Source: Drosophila pseudoobscura (Eukaryota; Arthropoda; Insecta; Diptera; Drosophilidae). From it: a stretch of DNA of 64,000 nucleotides. The notes under the pieces are model-generated. The model did not search any database. It was given only the letters and a program-made list of their open reading frames with translations, and was not told the origin of the DNA. Below are positions 47,535-58,900 of the stretch, in pieces (position 1 is the first letter of the stretch; every line of letters starts with the position of its first letter). The position numbers were made by a program, and so were the translations under genes. The stretch is from assembly GCF_009870125.1 (NCBI RefSeq), contig NW_022881707.1, forward strand, positions 124,001 through 188,000. Direction: 5' to 3'.

Positions 47535-50500
47535 GTTTGCAAAGGCTCATCAGATTTGTCAATTACATTCAAATACCCTTCTTTCTTTCCACATTTTGCG
47601 TCGCTCACAATGCACTCCACACACGACTTAACAATCCTATCCACTTTTCCTAACAACTCTGGAATAAAGTATTCGCGCTGCACTAAATCGATAGTTCTTT
47701 TGACACCAAAATGACCCTGACGATGAGCAATCATTATGATTTCGCTTTCCATCCCAGATGGTATTACGATCAACTCTTTAACTGGATCCTTGTGCAAAAT
47801 GTCATACTTCAAATAAAAGTCGTCGTAAGAACCCGACTCTAGCACCTTACAAATTGCTGATATCCAAATATCCTGACGTTGAGCCTGCTTTATTCGATGT
47901 CTCAGTGAATCTTCCAACAACAAACAATGCACTCTACTCAATGCATCGACGTGTTTCATCTTTGTCCCTGAACGATGCTCAATTTCATAATCGAAGTCCT
48001 GAAGAAAAATGGCCCAACGAGATACCTTAACTGGAACATCTTGTTTCCTCATCGTTAACGCAAAAGCATTACAGTCAGTAATAATTTTTATCTTTCTCCC
48101 AAGCAAATACACTCTCCACTTCTTTAAAGCCTGCACTATAGCAAGTACTTCAAGCTCGTATGAAGGATACTTTTCTTCAGCTGGGGTTGTCTTACGACTC
48201 ATATATTCTACCGGGTGGAAACATTGATCCTCTGAGTCCATTTGCAAAAGTATAGCTCCATACCCATACATACTTGCATCGCAGTGAACTTCAGTTTTGC
48301 CCTTCTGATTAAACAACTTTAAAACAGGAGAACAGGATAAATAAACTTTCAACTGATTGAATGATGCCAACTCTTCTTCACCCATTTTGAAAGAAACATC
48401 CTTTTTCATCAAGTTTGTCAGTGGTCTGGCCACGACAGCAAAATCCTTAACAAATCTACGGAAATAGGAAGTTAGGCCCAAAAAGCGTTGAACTTGTTTC
48501 CTGTCTCTCGGAATTGGAAAATTTTCAACTGCCGAAGTTTTATCTTGAGATGGTCTTATCGTTGAATTCTCTATTATGTAACCCAAAAAATTAACCTTGC
48601 GCTGTAACACTTGCGATTTCTCCCATTTTATGCGTAATCCTGAAATCTCTGCGATACTCAACACCTTCTTTAATTTTTCAAGTCCTTCTTGCACATCCTT
48701 TGATGGAATAATAATATCGTCCATATACAAAATCAAAATACCGTCATCTATCAATGGTCTGAAAACAGCATATATGTACCTCATAAATACTGGAGGGGAG
48801 TTAGTCATCCCAAATGGTACATAATTAAATTCATACTGTCCACTCTGTGTGACAAAAGAGGTATATTTACGAGAATCCTCATGTACTGGCACGTGAAAAA
48901 ACCCATTACACAAGTCCAACGTAGTGAAAACACGTCCATCCTGAAGCTTGAGTAAAACATCGTCGATTAACGCCATTGGAAAATTGTCACGAATTATCTT
49001 TTCATTAAGTTTTTTATAATCACAACAAAGTCTTTTTGAGCCATCCTTCTTGGCGACAAGCACTACAGGGGACGAGTATTCAGAAACACTATGGCGAATT
49101 ATTCCCTCCTTTAACCAATCCCTGACCTGCTTATCGACTTTCTCATTGTCCACGTAAGGTAGGCGTCTAGGTCTTTGACGGACCGGTACTTCATCTGACA
49201 ATATTATCTTCATTTCAACAGGGCTGTTTTCTGGTTTTACGGGCTTATAATTTTCTACCAATCCTGCTATTATTGACCTCACCTCACGGTTCAAATGCGA
49301 CAGGTCTATTCCTCGTGAAAACTCTTCAATAATATTGCTCGACAGTATCTGATGGAACGTCTTTTCCAATTCATCAATTCCGCTCCCTGAATCCGGAGGC
49401 CTGCTCACTTGAGTATCACTATATTTAATGAACTCTAGATTGCGGCTTCCTTTAGTGAAACTACTGCTAACATACTCCTTTTCCGGTGGAACTTCAACCT
49501 CCCCTTGACGGATGTCATTTATTGAATGAAAGAAAACTCCTTTCTTCCCTATGCTTGCACTGACAAAATCAAGAACATCACTTCCAATTACACCTTCGTA
49601 CAGGGTATCATCGTCACGGACTACATGGAAACACATTTCCAAAGGAACGTCATCCAACTTAGTAACAACATTAAATGAACCCAACGTATATATTTTCTTG
49701 CCTCCTATTCCGATCAATTCTTTTATATCGTTTTTCAACGCAACTGGGAAAATCTTTCTGTAGACTTTCTCGCTCATGGTACAAATATCGCTGCCCGAAT
49801 CAAACAATGCAGTGATATCTTCATTACCGATTTCAACATTCTTAAAAGCCCGATTAAAACTGGTCTGAGAAAATTGCTGGACATTTGAAATTTTCTTCTC
49901 TGTTGCCATTCGTGAACCTTTTGCCTCGCATTGATTTGCCTTGTGACCTAGTTGATTGCAATTAAAACATTTGACGGCACTTTCCTTGCAATACTTTGCA
50001 ATATGATTACTACCTCCACATTTGAAACAACGCCTTTCATCTTTGATTTTTACCGAACTATTCTCAAACTTTGGGTTTGCCTTTAGCGTACTTCCTTGAT
50101 TTGCACTGATCTTTTCATAAATCTTAATTTGCTCACGAAAATCTTTAAAATTGTTTGCTTGGTACAGACAGCTTTTGTTTTGCTTGGAGTCTGGAATGCC
50201 CTCAATAATATATTCAATAATACTTTCTTCATCTAGCTGGGATTGACTTGCCAAGGTACACATGCTATAAAAATATTCAATTAAAGTCTCTTTATGGGTC
50301 TTCTTTCTATTTTCTAATAGCTTATGAACTTGCTTTGCCGTTAACTTCTCACTAAATTCACTTTTTAGTGCTTCCTTCAGAGAATTCCAATCATTAATGC
50401 CTGATTGACTGCTCAAAAATAATTTCGCTGCACCTTTCACTAATGTCCTGCCATATATAAACTTTTGCAAATCATTCCAATTCACTGTTAAGGCATTAAG

Positions 50501-50842
50501 TTCAAAATCACGTAGCCAGTTATCAACATCCGGAGAACCATTGCCCGTAAATGCTGAAAGGGATTCTTCGATGTCTCTTAATGTGAACGCCATGTTTACT
50601 GAACCACCAACTGCTGCTTCTCCTACCGAATTTAAAATTGGCGCGTCTTCTGTCTGTTCGTCCCCAGTTATATTGATCGTTTCTTCGTATACAGATTCTT
50701 CGTTTTCGTCTTGATCTAGTCTAAAATACGAATATAGTCTCTCCCGTAAAACTGATTTAACACCTGAATGCTGCAGATGTAGCTCTTTCAACTTTTCCTT
50801 CAACTCTGCTACGGTTAGGTCTAAGATTTCATCGCGTTGCAT
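47510..50842 (-). pseudogene. gag-pol: D Gag-Pol (Gag to integrase zinc module), one frame
   Basis: The first ATG is at 50842 (MQRDEILDLTV). The N-terminal ~35 residues look like a SAP/HeH motif. A Gag/capsid-like region follows (NWLRDFELNALTVNW, AAKLFLSSQ), then two perfect CCHC knuckles (CFKCGGSNHIAKYC and CFNCNQLGHKANQC), a protease with FDSGSD, an RT with YMDD, an RNase H with HCDASM, SYELEVLAIV and TDCNAF, and an integrase zinc module HRQGH...CVEC. Gag and Pol are fused without frameshift, as in several single-ORF Ty3/gypsy lineages. It stops at 47510 after the lost catalytic Asp segment. Confidence 0.88.
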
Positions 50843-51646
50843 ATTACAATTAGCTAAAATATAGTTTACGTTAAATCCGCTTCTTAAAATTTGCAACACC
50901 CTAAATCTATTCTGTATATTCAATACTTGCGTATACAGACATCAGGTGTGAGAATCGTCTTTTCCAATACACGCAGATAAACGATGCGTTCTTCTTCTCT
51001 GTCTTCTTCACGTCGTTGTCGTTCGCAGGGTATACAAGCCGCACGTGGCCGTGCGAAGTACCACTGTTGTTGTTTCGTCGTTTCTGCTTTCCTCTTTTCA
51101 GCACGTTCGCAATCTGAACGTCTCTTCAGTCCTCTTTGCTCCGTACTTTCGTCGTTGGCTTTTCACTCTTTCCCGTTTGCCGTGCTCTTCTGACGAAAAC
51201 GAATAGTGTCGTTTTGCGTCCTCTTTCCTCGTCGTTTTCGGGTCTGCGTCGTTTTGTAGCTCTGTAGCTCTTCGCCGTTAGCTACCTCTGCTCTCTGAAC
51301 TTTGACGAAAACGAATAGTGTCGTTTTGCGTCCTCTTTCCTCGTCGTTTTCGGGTCTGCGTCGTTTTGTAGCCTCGTCGTTTTGAAGCCTCGTCGTTTTG
51401 TAGCTCTTCGTCGTTTTGTAGCTTGGTAGCTCTTCGTCGTTAGCTACCTCTGCTCTCTGAACCTTGACGAAAACGAATGGAGTCGTTTTGCGTCCTCTTT
51501 CCTCTTTATTTTCGTTTCTCACAGCCGCTTCTCGGCATCTCCTTTCCTCTGATCTTCGTTGCTTCGTTCGTCGTAATTTCACAATGTTGCGCAAAACTTG
51601 ATGGTATTGGCAACTTGTACACGAATACACATTCACTTGTGGTTCT
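50843..51646 (-). other. D 5' leader with tandem repeats
   Basis: This ~800-nt untranslated leader contains units beginning tgacgaaaacgaat on the plus strand at 51191, 51303 and 51465 (spacing 112 and 162 bp). A 157-codon minus-strand frame (51636-51163) reads through the repeats with EERGRKTT and FVFVKVQRAEVAN units. I regard it as more likely a by-product of the repeats than a gene. Confidence 0.7.
51191..51530 (-). repeat. ~112-bp tandem repeats in D leader
   Basis: Three unit starts are at 51191, 51303 and 51465. The second unit is extended by internal duplications of cgtcgttttgtagc. Units carry several gtcgtttt motifs. Confidence 0.85.
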
Positions 51647-51664
51647 ATCCCGGACGAGCCCCCA
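51647..51664 (-). other. D primer-binding site, tRNA-Pro
   Basis: The minus strand reads TGGGGGCTCGTCCGGGAT, 3 nt after the 5' LTR. This is complementary to the 3' end of tRNA-Pro, the same 18 nt used by many mammalian gammaretroviruses, because the tRNA end is conserved. Confidence 0.9.
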
Positions 51665-51667
51665 AAT

Positions 51668-51924
51668 TGTAGGGATCCTTGGTGGGCTCCCTACAAGTGA
51701 GTAAGAATCCGCTCCAGAAACTCCATCAAATATAAGCCACACATCGTTGTATTGTCTTTATTTTAATAAATGGTTACAATAAGTTTCTTTTTCTTAACAC
51801 GTTCTTCTCTGCACGTCTACTCGCTCCCGCAGTCGAACTCTTACTCACTATCGATATATCTTCCTCTACCCTTGACTATCCCTAGCGATAGATCGATACT
51901 CATTAAAGGGCTGCCAACCCTACA
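51668..51924 (-). repeat. D 5' LTR
   Basis: 257 bp, one visible difference from 46440-46696. Confidence 0.93.
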
Positions 51925-53791
51925 TATATATATATATCCAGTGAATTTGAAAACGTTGTGCAATCAAACACGTGCCAATTAAATTGAAGTTCTGGTGGAT
52001 TGTATTATTCGGTTTGGTTTAAAGAAGACAAGAGGTATTTGAATCGTACAATAGTGAAACAGTTTTAACAGTCTCGTATCCTAGGACTGGGAATCTTACT
52101 ACGTTCGACATCGGGAAAGAGAAAAAGTACCAACTGACCCCTCCAATAACGAAGTCGTCAAAGTCCATCGATTTCTTAGTAGATCTGGGAAAGGCCTCGG
52201 ATTTCCCAGGAACCAGCATCTACCTAAACCAACGATAACCACAACCAAATAAACTAGCAAAAGCCGTCCGAAGATATACTAGAGTGAAATTTGAAGTTAT
52301 GTGGAGGCATACTTAAACTGATGTACTTCTTGGAGTAAGACGACAAGAATGGTCTTCTGGCGAATTCGGAGAAACTAATATGCCGCACTCGTCACCCTTC
52401 TCGCTTACGAGTTAAGCGCGCGGCTAAAGCTTTCGCACGTAGTTTCTTCGTTGTGTGTGTAGTGATTTCCAAACTGGGGAAATAAAAACATTATTCTGCT
52501 GCGATCCACACTGCCGTTTAACAGTCGTCGTATCAAAATGTACCCAACGTATCAATTTTGAGTCTCTTTATGAGATTTTCCATTTTCTTTGTTTTATTAA
52601 AGATTAAATTCCGTACTAGCTATTCATCTTAGTTCTGTATTGTATAGACGTTAAGAGAAAAACAAACAATGTATATAATGACCCATAATTAAAATCAGCG
52701 CAAGTGAAAGCCACATAGTTTTAAGATCAGCCGTTAAGTTGCGAATCGTCGTCGAACTGGTATGGAAATGATATAATCGGTGTTTCATCCGAATTAGAAG
52801 TGAAGACATGTATATTCATAATTTTTCTCCTTTCCTCAGAATATGTTCCCACGTCGCCCCTTGAGCTCAACGGACACGCCGGATATTTCGTATAAAGTAT
52901 GAGTGAGTTACGAGCTTCCTTAAACGGAGATCTCGAGTATTTTCAAAGTATATATATACGTCTTGTAAAACTTCTATTGCGGTATGTTGAACAACCATAT
53001 ACATACGTGCGATAATTAAAGCCGATCGGCTAGTAATTTTTCTTTCACGCTTGCCTTCTTTTATATTATTATCATATTTTTTTCTATTCTTTCCAATTTA
53101 ATTTCTTTTACGCCATATTCTCTACACATACATAAGTCCTATATACATATACATATACATTTATAACTAGATATAAATTGTTATTATTTCCTCTTTCTCT
53201 ATCTAATTACTTTGTATTAAGTTTATGCATATCCAGAAAATCATGAAGTCCAAACCCGTAAATTTTGAATTATTAAATGATAATTAGTAGATAATAATGG
53301 AACATTAAACCTTTTGTGTTTGTCCTGAGTAGAGCCTGAGGCAGTCCGATGATCGAATAGAGATACGCTTGATTAGGGTTATGCTGTCGATTAAACGGCA
53401 TACTAAAGGTAGGGAGGGTAGAGAAGGGGTCAAAGTCATCTGAGTTTCCCGAGAGCGGCGGAATATAGCCTGACTATTTGTCGGTAGTCGGTTAGCCAGT
53501 TAGTTAAAATTCCCATTCTTTTCTTTTTTTGATTTCTTTTATAGAGTTCCTTTTGAAAATTAAATCAAGTGTACCTAAAACATCTTTGCGAATGTGTTCG
53601 TATGGCAAATAGGAGAGTAGGAAAGATCCCACGACATTCCGGCGAGCTAGTTAGAGCATAGCTAGAGGTACACGTTCCGAAATCCTGCTATACTATTGGT
53701 GTCTGACCGTCAAAAAATGTAGGTACAACCTCCATCCGTACATACAATCTCACACCTCTAAGAATAAGAATTTCTTGCGCATTACATAGAT

Positions 53792-53809
53792 TGGCGCCCA
53801 ACGTGGGGC
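53792..53809 (+). other. A5 primer-binding site, tRNA-Lys(CUU)
   Basis: A perfect TGGCGCCCAACGTGGGGC, 5 nt after LTR4. Confidence 0.92.
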
Positions 53810-54397
53810 CAGAGTACTAGTTACTACTGGTTAAAACCCCCAAAAACTTAGCTCATTGCAATTTTAAATTCCACACTTAAATTAATAAGTCCAGTCCAAC
53901 TACTGTAACGGAGGATATTGATGGAATTTTGGGTTTAAGATTCTGAGTTTCGGAACACCTAACCAAATAGAATCCGCCAGGTAGCAAGGGATGGAAAATT
54001 ATTATATTTTTTTATTTAAGGTTACCAGAATTAATTTGCGAATATACGACAGCTATTCACAAAGGCGGATAGGTCGGCCAAATTATGATAGGATAACCCC
54101 AAAAGAGTTTATGAAGGAAGAGTATCGATGGCTTTCGGAAGTCTAATTTTCTAGATATAGATTTGGAAATTAGCCATTGCCAGAGTACTGACCACATAAA
54201 CATACAATAGACCAATTTAGATTTCATTGAGGTTATATTCCGGCGACAAGAGAAAGCGTATATCGGACGGAATCAGGCTCGAAAAGGACAAATATTGGGT
54301 ATTTAGGAAAATTTTGTAAAATTTATTGAAGTTTGGTCCTATAATTAGGGATTTCCACATTTAGTGATCAGAACTCGTATTATTGGGTTACCTTACC
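53810..54397 (+). other. A5 leader
   Basis: This ~590-nt leader has no ORF and small differences from the other A leaders. Confidence 0.7.
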
Positions 54398-55942
54398 ATG
54401 TCACCAGTACAACGTACCCCGGGGGGCAAGGCGTCGGGTGACGGGGACGCCCAGATCTGTGGTATATGTCAAGAAGCCATAAGAAGAACTCAACTAATAT
54501 GTACTGCGTCTTGTGGTCACCGGTATCATGATACTTGCAGGAAAGAATTCGTGAAAAATAACAGAAATTGCCCCGTATGTAGGGCGGAGTTGAATCCGGA
54601 GGAACTTTCGTTTGATGAGAATACTCTAGCAGCCGAATTACCACCCGACAGGGGTTCGGGTATAGTGCCGTTAGAAGGAGGCTCCAATCCAGAGTCAAAC
54701 GCTTCAGAGATAGGTCCTCAAAAGTCAAGAGGGGCTAGGCCTAAACAGGGACGGGGAACTACATCGCGCCGAGGGATGCATACTAGGTTGCAGTCTCAAC
54801 AATTTCGGGATAACTCTTTGGGCAGTATCAGCCATAGGTCAGCCGAAGGAGATATGCCGGAAAGAACCATTGAGGTAATGCAAGCCTTGATTAAAGGTCA
54901 ACAGAAAGATATGATGGGGGAGCTAGGTTCATTCGTGAAGACTTTGAACGAGGAAAATCTACGCGAACAATTAGGTAGGATGACAATAGCTTCAGATAGC
55001 ACGCCTGTGCAAGCGACAAGGCAAAATCATGAGGCTAATATATCAGGAAACTCGTTGTCTTCAGAAAACGGAAGGGAAAGGGGATTACCACATCCAAATG
55101 TCGCTAACAGGGCGATAGCTCCTGGGAAGGCCGCTAATATCTTAGCCAGCTGGCGACTAAAGTTTGACGGATCCAAAGACGCTATGCACGTCGACGAATT
55201 CCTGTACAGGGTTCGTTCACTTACATCCTCCACTTTAAATAACGATTACGAATTACTCTGTGACAATATGCATCTGCTTTTCTCAGCTAAAGCCAGCGAT
55301 TGGTTTTGGAACTTCCATAGAAAGAACCCACAGTTTTCTTGGCAAACTTTTTCTGCCTCGTTTAGACAACGATTCGATGATGCTAAAGATGATTTCGACT
55401 TGTGGGAGTTGATTAGAAAACGCCGTCAGAGAGAGGGTGAATCGTTTGACGATTATCAGACGGCCGTCGAAGAATTAGTGTCCAGGCTCTCACACGAGGT
55501 TAGCGAAAATAAGTTAGTAGACATTTTAGAACGTAACGCAAAAACAGCCCTCAGATATGAACTCTTGCATCTCAAAATCAGCGATCGAACTGGCCTGAGA
55601 GAAGAAGTTCGCAAGCATGAAAACTTCTGTAAAGACAACCATAACCCTTTTCCAAGAGGTAAATTCGGCAAACCGAATGTAGCAGAAATACTTACGGACA
55701 ATGAAGATATAGAGGAAGAAGACGTTTCGCAGATTTATCGTAAGAAACTGGTATGCTGGAACTGCGACCAGGAAGGGCATCGTTTTGATGATTGTTTAGG
55801 AGAAAGGCGAATTTTCTGCTATGGTTGTGGTGCTAAGGATATTTATAAGCCTCGATGCGTCAAATGCAACCCAGCGAAAAACTTGAAACGGGATGTACCG
55901 ACCGGAGCCCAGTCAGTACACCCGACCAAGAACAGCAACTAA
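54398..55942 (+). CDS. gag: A5 RING-Gag, 514 residues, intact
   Basis: The ATG at 54398 lies in the context ttaccATGt. All eight RING-H2 ligands (Cys21, 24, 39, His41, 44, Cys47, 58, 61), the capsid-like region, the CCHC knuckle and the second four-cysteine motif are present. Compared with A2 it has several substitutions, for example Arg for Met right after Cys47 and Arg for Met in PPDRGSG. The stop is at 55940-55942. Pol opens in the -1 frame after a TAA in that frame near 55846, so the frameshift must occur in the last ~95 nt of gag. A candidate slip site is gcg aaa aac (G AAA AAC), a near-match to the X XXY YYZ rule. Confidence 0.92.
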   Translation: MSPVQRTPGGKASGDGDAQICGICQEAIRRTQLICTASCGHRYHDTCRKEFVKNNRNCPVCRAELNPEELSFDENTLAAELPPDRGSGIVPLEGGSNPESNASEIGPQKSRGARPKQGRGTTSRRGMHTRLQSQQFRDNSLGSISHRSAEGDMPERTIEVMQALIKGQQKDMMGELGSFVKTLNEENLREQLGRMTIASDSTPVQATRQNHEANISGNSLSSENGRERGLPHPNVANRAIAPGKAANILASWRLKFDGSKDAMHVDEFLYRVRSLTSSTLNNDYELLCDNMHLLFSAKASDWFWNFHRKNPQFSWQTFSASFRQRFDDAKDDFDLWELIRKRRQREGESFDDYQTAVEELVSRLSHEVSENKLVDILERNAKTALRYELLHLKISDRTGLREEVRKHENFCKDNHNPFPRGKFGKPNVAEILTDNEDIEEEDVSQIYRKKLVCWNCDQEGHRFDDCLGERRIFCYGCGAKDIYKPRCVKCNPAKNLKRDVPTGAQSVHPTKNSN

Positions 55943-58900
55943 ACGAAAGTAAACCAACTACCTTAAAAGGGCTTTCCGAAGGGGTAGTTGCCGTAAAACC
56001 GGATATGATACTACACCAAATTTGTACAGGTATAGATGTAGCGACTCAAACGATGGAGAGCAAAGAGTTAGATTCAGAAAATGTGAATTCGGGGTCTAAA
56101 TTGATAGTTAAGCCCAAACGATCGACGGTCCGGAGACGAGCGTTCTGGAAAAAGGTCCAATCTGTTCGAAAACATTTAGTCTCAGCAGTTATCCTGAGTT
56201 CAGATAACCGATTGTACACGGAGATAATGATCGAAGGGCAAACTTATAAGGCTTTGCTAGATTCAGGAGCAACCATTAGTTGTTTGGGTGGGAGAGCAGC
56301 AACCTTTTTAGAACATCACCCAAAATCTCAGAAGTGTTCGGGAACCGTACGCACTGCCAGCAACGAAGCTTGTACCGTAGTGTCCAAATTGGTGGTTCCG
56401 ATTGAATTCCGTAAAACAGTGAAGGAAGTAGAGTTCTTTATCATCCCAGCTTTAAAACAAGATGTTTATTTAGGAGTTGACTTTTGGAAAGATTTCGGTC
56501 TTCTATCCCAATTATTGACCCGAGAAGGAACTGTGAGCTGTTTGGAGAATAGAGACGACACGGTTATGAAGGAAATGCCTAAAATGCACTCTCTAAATGA
56601 AGAACAAAGGAACCAATTAGAGGCGGTAATAAGAACCTTCCCGTCATATGAATGCGACGGACTAGGTCGTACACACCTAATACAACATTCTATGGTAATC
56701 AATGCCGAAGTACCCGTCAAACAACGACATTGGCCCATATCACCCGCGAAAGAGAAAGTGATGTTCGAAGAAGTAGAGAAGATGATTAAGCTGGGTGTGA
56801 TAGAACCTTCAAATAGTCCATGGAGTAGCAATTGCGTCCTAGTAAAGAAAGGGAACAAGAATAGGTTATGCCTTGATTCTCGAGAGATCAACAAATATAC
56901 CCGAAAAGATGCATACCCCCTTCCCCATATAGATGGGATACTCAGTCGATTGCCACCTGCCAAATACATAACGGGACTCGATATGAAGCATGCGTATTGG
57001 CAAATTCCTCTAGAGGAGTCTTCACGCCAATACACCGCGTTTACCATACCTAACCGACCGCTGTATCAATACAAAGTTATGCCTTTTGGTCTAACCAATG
57101 CCTCACAAACCCTCTGTCGTTTAATGGACAAGGTAATACCTGCTAACTTACGTACGAGAGTGTTTGTTTACCTCGATGACTTACTAATTTTATCCGATGA
57201 TTTCGAATCCCATTTAATGTTACTGAGAGAAGTTGCAGTACACTTACGAAAGGCTAATCTTACGATAAACATTGCCAAATCGCACTTTTGCATGCGTGAG
57301 ATTAAGTATCTGGGGTTCATCATTGGATACGGACAGGTAAAAACGGATCCGAGTAAAATTGAAGCTATTAAAGAATTTCCCGTTCCCAAGACAGTGAAAC
57401 AATTGCGACGATTCCTTGGTCTTGCAGGGTGGTACCGTCGTTTCGTCGACAATTATGCAACGGTAAGTTGCGCCCTCACTGAACTATTAAAGAAACCGAA
57501 AGCGTATGCGTGGAACCCTTTGGCCAATCAGGCATTTGAAAAACTTAAACAGTGCTTGACGTCAGCTCCCATTTTGTCTACGCCGGATTTCTCAAAACCC
57601 TTTTTGCTGTTATGTGACGCTAGTACTGTAGGAATTGGTTGTGTGTTAGCTCAGAAAAACGAAGAAGGAGAAGAATTACCCGTAGCATTCATGTCCGAGA
57701 AGCTATCTAAAGCTCAAAAAAGCTACTCAGTTACGGAATTAGAATGTTTAGCGGTGATAAAGGGAATTAAGAAGTTTCGTGCTTATGTAGAAGGTCAAGC
57801 ATTCGAGGTGATAACCGATCATGCCTCATTACAATGGCTTATGCGTCAGAAGGAGTTGTCTGGTAGATTAGCTCGATGGGCCATAAAACTACAGGGATTC
57901 TCTTTTGAAATAACGCACCGGAAGGGTTCACTAAACGTGGTAGCGGACGCCCTATCGCGTAAAGATGAAGTTACTGTTGCTGAAATGGAAGAGCAGGGTC
58001 CGATAGTTGATCTATCTGCCGCAGAATTTAAATCACCCGAATATATGACCTTAATTGACAATATTCGCGCTAAGCAAAATAAATTACCAGATTTGAAGAT
58101 TCTCAATGATTATGTCTACAAAAGAACCGAACCTGATCAGGGAAATAAGGGTGTAGATAATCTATCTTGGAAATTGTGGATTCCTAGAGAACTCACCCAA
58201 GGTGTAATCTCGCGGGCCCATGATCCGCCGAATGCCGCTCATAGTGGAGTAGGGAAAACCATCGAAAAGATCAAAAGATATTTGTTTTGGCCAAAAATGA
58301 ACAAGCAAATACGTGAGTATGTAACTCATTGCGAAGTGTGTCGTCACACCAAGCACCCGAACACCGTGTTGAAACCACCCATGGGAAAACCAATGGTGTC
58401 TGATCGTCCGTTTCAAAAACTTTATATGGATTTGCTGGGTCCATATCCCCGATCCAAGAAAGGGCATATTGGTTTACTTATTATCGTAGACCACTTCACA
58501 AAATTTCATTTCCTATGCCCCCTTAGGGTGTTTACTTCCAATCGGGTGTGCGAATACCTTGAAAATTATTTGTTCTGTACATTTGGAGTCCCCGAGGTGA
58601 TATTAACAGATAACGGCTCTCAATTCGTTTCTGGAGCCTTTCAGGCTTTTCTAACCCGCTTTGGAATACAACATGTTCGGACGGCGATATATTCACCACA
58701 GGCGAATGCCAGTGAGAGACTCAATAGATCGGTGTTAGCAGCTATAAGAGCTTACATAAGCCAGGATCATTCCACTTGGGATACCAAATTACCGGAAATC
58801 AGTGCTGCTCTCAGATCCAACATTCACCAGAGCACAGGGTACTCGCCCTATTTCCTAACCTTTGGAAAAAATATGGTTCTGAATGGCAAAGACTATGAGT

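Larger units (their letters stand above)
46440..51924 (-). mobile_element. Element D: compact Ty3/gypsy element with tRNA-Pro primer site
   Basis: This is 5485 bp with short 257-bp LTRs at 46440-46696 and 51668-51924. They differ visibly at one base (ccctagaag versus ccctacaag). The LTR ends form a 7-bp inverted repeat TGTAGGG/CCCTACA. The target duplication is TATA (46436-46439 and 51925-51928). One long gag-pol frame has a SAP-like N terminus, two CCHC knuckles, protease, RT, RNase H and integrase. A small deletion in integrase breaks the frame. The long leader carries ~112-bp repeats. I cannot place the clade safely. Confidence 0.93.
46077..53786 (+). repeat. A array LTR4, 5'-truncated and split by element D
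   Basis: The LTR parts are 46077-46439 and 51929-53786. About 90 nt at the 5' end are lost with the A4 deletion. It has three 52-bp units. D sits in the (TA)n tract of the LTR. It serves as the 5' LTR of A5. Its second part is very close to LTR3 and LTR5. Confidence 0.9.

Noticed and set aside
51163..51636. 157-codon frame in the D leader
   Set aside because: Its repeats mirror the DNA repeats. No domain is visible and it lies between primer site and gag, so an untranslated leader is the simpler view.
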